Shown: one piece after another, positions 60,873-64,000 of the stretch
How the letters are laid out: every line of letters begins with the position of its first letter
Position numbering within the stretch: the first letter of the stretch is position 1
Origin: Corynebacterium sp. p3-SID1056
GTDB taxonomy: Bacteria > Actinomycetota > Actinomycetes > Mycobacteriales > Mycobacteriaceae
Length of the DNA stretch: 64,000 nucleotides
Direction of reading: 5' to 3'
Assembly: GCF_025152525.1 (NCBI RefSeq)
Contig: NZ_JALXXL010000002.1
Coordinates: forward strand, 248,001 to 312,000
The notes under the pieces: generated by a model
The model's input: only the letters and a program-made list of their open reading frames with translations
Told to the model about the DNA's origin: nothing
The model's database searches: none
Translations under genes and position numbers: made by a program

Positions 60873-61571
60873 ATGGAGCCCCAACAGCCCAGGCCGATCC
60901 GCGGCTTTGCTGTGGTGCCGGCCTACGCCTGGGCCGCCCGTGCGCTGGTCACGGGCTGGCGGCTGTGGCTGCCGGCCATCCTGCTCGCCTGTCTCGCCGG
61001 CATCGCCTTGCCCTTCCTCGGCTGGCTGGCCGCGCCGCTGCTGCTGGTGGTGGCGGTGCAGAACTCGGCGAATCCGAATCTCCAGCTGCGTCAGCTTACC
61101 TACTCCGGCTTCTTCCGCGTTATCGTCGTGGCCGCGCCCTTCGCTGGCTTTGCGGCCATGTACGCCCTGGTGACCTTCGGGATATTCATGGCCGTCGGCC
61201 TCAAAGACTTTCCCGCACCCCCGCCGCCGGATTCCGGCCCCTGGTTCCTTGGGCCCGAGTTTGTCGCGCTCGCCATCGCCACGGCCGTGTTCGCCGTGGT
61301 GCTCGCGCTTTGCGTCTTCATCTTCACCTACGCCGCCGACGGCCGCTTCCCGCTGCCAGAGGCCGCCACCCTAGGCCTGAAAGCAGGCGCGAAGAACCTG
61401 GACAAGACGCTTTTCGCCCTCGTACTCGCCGCGCTACCCACGGCCGCGGGAATCTACCTGCGCACGCTTATCCCGCACGAATACGCGCGCCTTGCCCCGC
61501 TGATCGCCATGCCGATCATCGCGTTTTTATCCCTCACGTTCGCGCGGGGCTACCGGCAGATATCCGGTTGA
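60873..61571 (+). CDS. Integral membrane protein (tandem family member 2)
   Basis: A 232-residue protein with about five membrane segments and a proline-rich extracellular loop (DFPAPPPPDSGP). It shares with its neighbours the TYAADGRFPLPEAATLGLKAGAKNLDK block and the end FARGYRQISG, but lacks the long hydrophilic N-terminus of member 1. It begins 15 bp after member 1 and is probably co-transcribed. No known function. Confidence 0.7.
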   Translation: MEPQQPRPIRGFAVVPAYAWAARALVTGWRLWLPAILLACLAGIALPFLGWLAAPLLLVVAVQNSANPNLQLRQLTYSGFFRVIVVAAPFAGFAAMYALVTFGIFMAVGLKDFPAPPPPDSGPWFLGPEFVALAIATAVFAVVLALCVFIFTYAADGRFPLPEAATLGLKAGAKNLDKTLFALVLAALPTAAGIYLRTLIPHEYARLAPLIAMPIIAFLSLTFARGYRQISG

Positions 61572-61615
61572 CCGATCCAGCCCGCGGGCGAGTGCTTCTT
61601 GCTACCTTCGAAGGT

Positions 61616-62338
61616 ATGCAGCCCGCCTCCAGTGACTCCTTCGCCCTCGGCACCATCCGCGCGGGCACAGCACTTGCCTGGGGCTGGCGCACGGCGGTGG
61701 GGAACTGGCGGTTGTGGGTGCCACTGAGCGCCATCGGCATCGCTGCCATCGCCTTGAGTTTCGTCCTCCTGCCGGTGACCACTCCGCTGGTGATCGCCGC
61801 GCTGATCATCCCCATCTCCTCGGTGACTGCGCTGCGCCAGACCCGCGAGCGCCGCTTCCGCCTGACCCAGGTACGCGCCACCGAATACCAGGAAACGCTG
61901 CTCACCTCCCTGTTCGTCGTCGCCGCGTGCGTCGGCGTGCTCACCGCGTGGTCGACTGCGGTCACCGGCCCCCTGGCAAAGCTCTTCGCCGCGCGCGGCC
62001 TCAACCAGGGCGCGCCCTTCTACCAGACCGGCGTGTTCTGGCTGGTCGCCGGCGTGATTGTGTGGATCAACCTGCTCGCCCCTCTCGCTTCGATGGTCAT
62101 GTTGTATGCGGCCGACGGGATGAGCGTGTGGCGCGCGGCCCGCCCCGGAATGCGAGCGGGCCTGCGCAACTACGGCGCACTCCTCGCAATCAGCCTCGCC
62201 TCGACCGTGCTCAACCTCGTGGGCCTTGCCCTCGCCGGCCTGGGGCTCTTGTTCACGCTGCCGTTCAGCCTGCTCGCGTTCGCGCACGCGTACATGCAAG
62301 TCTCCGGCCAACCGTTGCCAGAGGAAGCTACCAGCTAG
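61616..62338 (+). CDS. Integral membrane protein (tandem family member 3)
   Basis: A 240-residue protein with about five membrane segments, the shared MLYAADGMSVWRAARPGMRAGLRNYG block and the end FAHAYMQVSGQPLPEE. The ATG at 61616 gives a proper short N-terminus; TACCTT at 61603-61608 lies 7 bp before it, so it may have its own leaderless promoter. Divergence from members 1 and 2 is high outside the shared blocks, suggesting an old tandem duplication. Confidence 0.7.
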   Translation: MQPASSDSFALGTIRAGTALAWGWRTAVGNWRLWVPLSAIGIAAIALSFVLLPVTTPLVIAALIIPISSVTALRQTRERRFRLTQVRATEYQETLLTSLFVVAACVGVLTAWSTAVTGPLAKLFAARGLNQGAPFYQTGVFWLVAGVIVWINLLAPLASMVMLYAADGMSVWRAARPGMRAGLRNYGALLAISLASTVLNLVGLALAGLGLLFTLPFSLLAFAHAYMQVSGQPLPEEATS

Positions 62339-62368
62339 CACTCAGCTTGCGCCGCTACTGTCGCGTCA

Positions 62369-62854
62369 GTGAAAATTTCCCGCGCCTTACACACGCTCGC
62401 CTTGCTGGTGAGCGTGCTTTTCGTGCTCGCTTTCACCGTGGGCAAGGCCTACATTTCCGTCCCCGGGGTGTGGGACGCGGAGGTGCACCAGATCCGGCAG
62501 ATCCGCCTCGACCCCCTCGTCTCCTTCGAGCACTACCGCGTGTGGTGGGGCCCCTGGTTCAATCTCGTCGGCAACCTCGCCCTCTTCTTCCCCGTGGGCT
62601 ATCTCGCTTATCGACGCTCCGTCGCCGCCACCACCTGTTTCTGCCTCATCGCCAGCCTCTCTGTCGAAGCAGCGCAATACCTGCTCGCCGCCGGCTACAG
62701 CGATATGGACGACCTGGTCTTCAACACCGCGGGCGGGCTGCTTGGCGCGTACGCTGCGCGGCTGCACAAGTCGCCCACCACGGTGTGGCTGTGCATCGCG
62801 TGCGCCGTGGTGATCCTCGTGCCCTACGTCGCGCTGGGGAGCCCTGCACGGTAG
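62369..62854 (+). CDS. VanZ-like membrane protein
   Basis: A 161-residue protein with four membrane segments and the VanZ pattern: WFNLVGNLALFFPVGYLAYR, SLSVEAAQYLLAAGYSDMDDLVFNTAGGLLGAYAA. VanZ-family proteins relate to glycopeptide tolerance in some species, but most are of unknown role in the envelope. GTG start at 62369 with TACTGT 7 bp before it; no ribosome site. Confidence 0.78.
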   Translation: MKISRALHTLALLVSVLFVLAFTVGKAYISVPGVWDAEVHQIRQIRLDPLVSFEHYRVWWGPWFNLVGNLALFFPVGYLAYRRSVAATTCFCLIASLSVEAAQYLLAAGYSDMDDLVFNTAGGLLGAYAARLHKSPTTVWLCIACAVVILVPYVALGSPAR

Positions 62855-62868
62855 GTAGGCTGGGCGGC

Positions 62869-63255
62869 ATGAGTCAACCAGCAACCCCGCCGAAGCCTTC
62901 GCGCGGCTGGTTCACGCGCGTGGTGTTCCCAGACGGCGCGGAGCCGGACCCGCGCTTTACCCTGGCCAACGAGCGCACCTTCCTCGCCTGGACGCGCACG
63001 GCGCTCGCGTTCCTTGCCGGCGGGATCGCGATCGAGGCCTTCGACCTGCCCGGCATCGAGCCGGCCACCCGCACCTTGATCGCGGCGCTGATCGTGGTGC
63101 TGGCCATGGCGATCTCGCTGGGGGCGGCCGTTCGCTGGGTACGCCTCGAGCGCGCCCTGCGCCACGGGCGGCCGCTGCCGGCCCCGGCGATCGTGCCGGT
63201 GCTGGGCGTAGGCATCTTCATCGCCGCAGTGGTCGTACTGGTGAGTGTGAGTTGA
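62869..63255 (+). CDS. DUF202 (YidH-type) membrane protein 1
   Basis: A 128-residue protein with the DUF202 start PRFTLANERTFLAWTRTALAFLAGGIA followed by two further membrane helices. The function of the family is unknown. The ATG at 62869 has TAGGCT (62856-62861) 7 bp before it. Its TGA overlaps the start of a second DUF202 gene, an arrangement common in actinobacteria and proteobacteria. Confidence 0.85.
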   Translation: MSQPATPPKPSRGWFTRVVFPDGAEPDPRFTLANERTFLAWTRTALAFLAGGIAIEAFDLPGIEPATRTLIAALIVVLAMAISLGAAVRWVRLERALRHGRPLPAPAIVPVLGVGIFIAAVVVLVSVS

Positions 63256-63578
63256 CACGCCACATCCCGGTCGCGGATCCGGGCCTGCAGCCGGAGCGCA
63301 CCGCGCTGTCTTGGGGGCGCACCGCGCTCGCGATGCTGGTGTGTTCCTCGGTGCTGCTGCGCTGGTCGAGCGCGTACCCCGGTGTCATCTTCACCGTGAT
63401 TGTCCTGCTGGCGCTGGTGGCCGCGGTGATCATCGCGCTGAACAGGCGCGTCTACCGGCACGACGCGCTCCACTTGGCCAACGAGCACTCCGCGCCGAAC
63501 GTGGCCGCGGTGTTCGCGATGACGCTGGCGATGTGCGTCCTCGGCGGGCTCGCCCTCTACGTGGTCATCGTGGCCTAG
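63252..63578 (+). CDS. DUF202 membrane protein 2
   Basis: A 108-residue protein with PGLQPERTALSWGRTALAMLV, the counterpart of the DUF202 signature, and three membrane helices. It starts with TTG at 63252, overlapping the preceding stop (TTGA), so it must be translated by coupling. The two DUF202 proteins probably form a heteromer. Its 3' end overlaps the convergent unknown gene by 14 bp. Confidence 0.82.
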   Translation: MTRHIPVADPGLQPERTALSWGRTALAMLVCSSVLLRWSSAYPGVIFTVIVLLALVAAVIIALNRRVYRHDALHLANEHSAPNVAAVFAMTLAMCVLGGLALYVVIVA

Positions 63579-63999
63579 CGGTAAGCACCGCGGTCAGCTC
63601 GTCCGAGATCACGCTGATGTCGCCCATCTCGTAGAGCCCGCCCAGCACGAAGAGCGTGTCGATGGGGCCGTCTACGACCGGCGAGGTGGCGTGCATCAGG
63701 TCCCCGGTGAGAAACTCCACCAGCAAGTCCCAGATCCAGGCCTCGAAGAAGTCCTCGCAGGCGTCGAAGATCTCGGCCTCGCGGCCCTGAATCGACGGGT
63801 TGGCCAGGAAGGCCTCGCCGGCTGGGGTGCGTACGAGGTACTCGCCATCCCGAGCCACAAGACCGAGCTTTTCCAGCAGTACGCGCCCGAGCGCAATGGG
63901 CTCCCAGGTGTCCTCGCGGGGCTTGTGGGGGAAGGGCGGCAGCCCGAGCTCGTCGACAAGCGAGCGCACGACGTTGAGTTTCAGCCTGCCCCGCTGCGT
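63565..63999 (-). CDS. Unknown protein, partial (5' end outside window)
   Basis: About 144 residues of the C-terminal part, with the frame open to the window edge. Segments include RLKLNVVRSLVDELGLPPF, ALGRVLLEKLGLVARDGEYLVRTPAGEAFLA and DACEDFFEAWIWDLLVEFL. The 'leader helix, winged-helix-like strand pair, TPAG' pattern looks like a small winged-helix or a plasmid pRiA4b/SEC-C-associated type protein of actinobacteria, but I cannot name the family. It converges on the DUF202 genes. Confidence 0.6.
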   Translation of the reverse strand, partial: TQRGRLKLNVVRSLVDELGLPPFPHKPREDTWEPIALGRVLLEKLGLVARDGEYLVRTPAGEAFLANPSIQGREAEIFDACEDFFEAWIWDLLVEFLTGDLMHATSPVVDGPIDTLFVLGGLYEMGDISVISDELTAVLTARPR

Positions 64000-64000
64000 C

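Overview
The window looks like chromosomal DNA of a high-GC actinobacterium, most likely a Corynebacterium. The reasons are a type II-C Cas9 locus whose tracrRNA and repeat resemble, from memory, those of C. diphtheriae, many apparently leaderless genes (a TAnnnT -10 box 7-8 bp before the start codon), and the overall gene content. Both window edges cut genes. All family names come from reading motifs; no database search was run.

Layout. 0-8.3 kb: two tandem flavoprotein dehydrogenases with a shikimate dehydrogenase-like enzyme, a lone hydroxyacyl-CoA dehydrogenase-like gene, an amidase translationally coupled to a tiny helical protein, and MgtE. 8.3-15.8 kb: the meta-cleavage half of phenylpropionate catabolism. 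An IclR regulator and the lower pathway (hydratase, acylating acetaldehyde dehydrogenase, hydroxy-oxovalerate aldolase) run leftward; mhpA-, mhpB- and mhpC-like genes run rightward. 16.5-23.2 kb: a leftward operon for the upper pathway: Rieske dioxygenase alpha and beta subunits, ferredoxin, ferredoxin reductase, dihydrodiol dehydrogenase, acyl-CoA ligase and thioesterase. 23.5-30.1 kb: a second leftward operon with another dioxygenase alpha/beta pair lacking its own electron-transfer genes, a VOC (extradiol-like) protein, an ABM-fold protein and an MFS carrier, preceded by a tandem TetR regulator. A shared inverted repeat, TTCCR-N5-CGGAA, lies in the mhp divergent promoter and both dioxygenase promoters, so the three blocks look like one regulon.

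30-38.3 kb: a large FAD/Fe-S 2-hydroxyacid dehydrogenase, a GntR regulator, a TRAP-like permease pair, an MFS carrier and an AtoE-type short-chain fatty acid permease. 38.3-41.2 kb: an eroding defence-like patch: a GIY-YIG protein, a truncated DUF262 (GmrSD-like) protein, and an Abi/HEPN-like gene broken by an in-frame TGA. 41.3-45.6 kb: a TAXI-type TRAP transporter with a DUF1850 lipoprotein. 46-47.6 kb: a cupin, a DUF488 gene broken by an in-frame TAA, and a nitroreductase.

47.8-54.1 kb: a complete type II-C CRISPR-Cas system: tracrRNA, cas9, cas1, cas2 and an array of 26 repeats with 25 spacers, every unit exactly 64 bp. The tracrRNA anti-repeat pairs over 17 nt without mismatch to the minus-strand reading of the repeat, so crRNAs are read toward the cas genes. 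The degenerate repeat lies at the end far from cas.

54.2-64 kb: a flavodoxin, a Schlafen AlbA_2-like protein flanked by two copies of a roughly 126-bp element, leuS, three tandem related membrane proteins, a VanZ-like protein, two overlapping DUF202 genes and a partial unknown gene.
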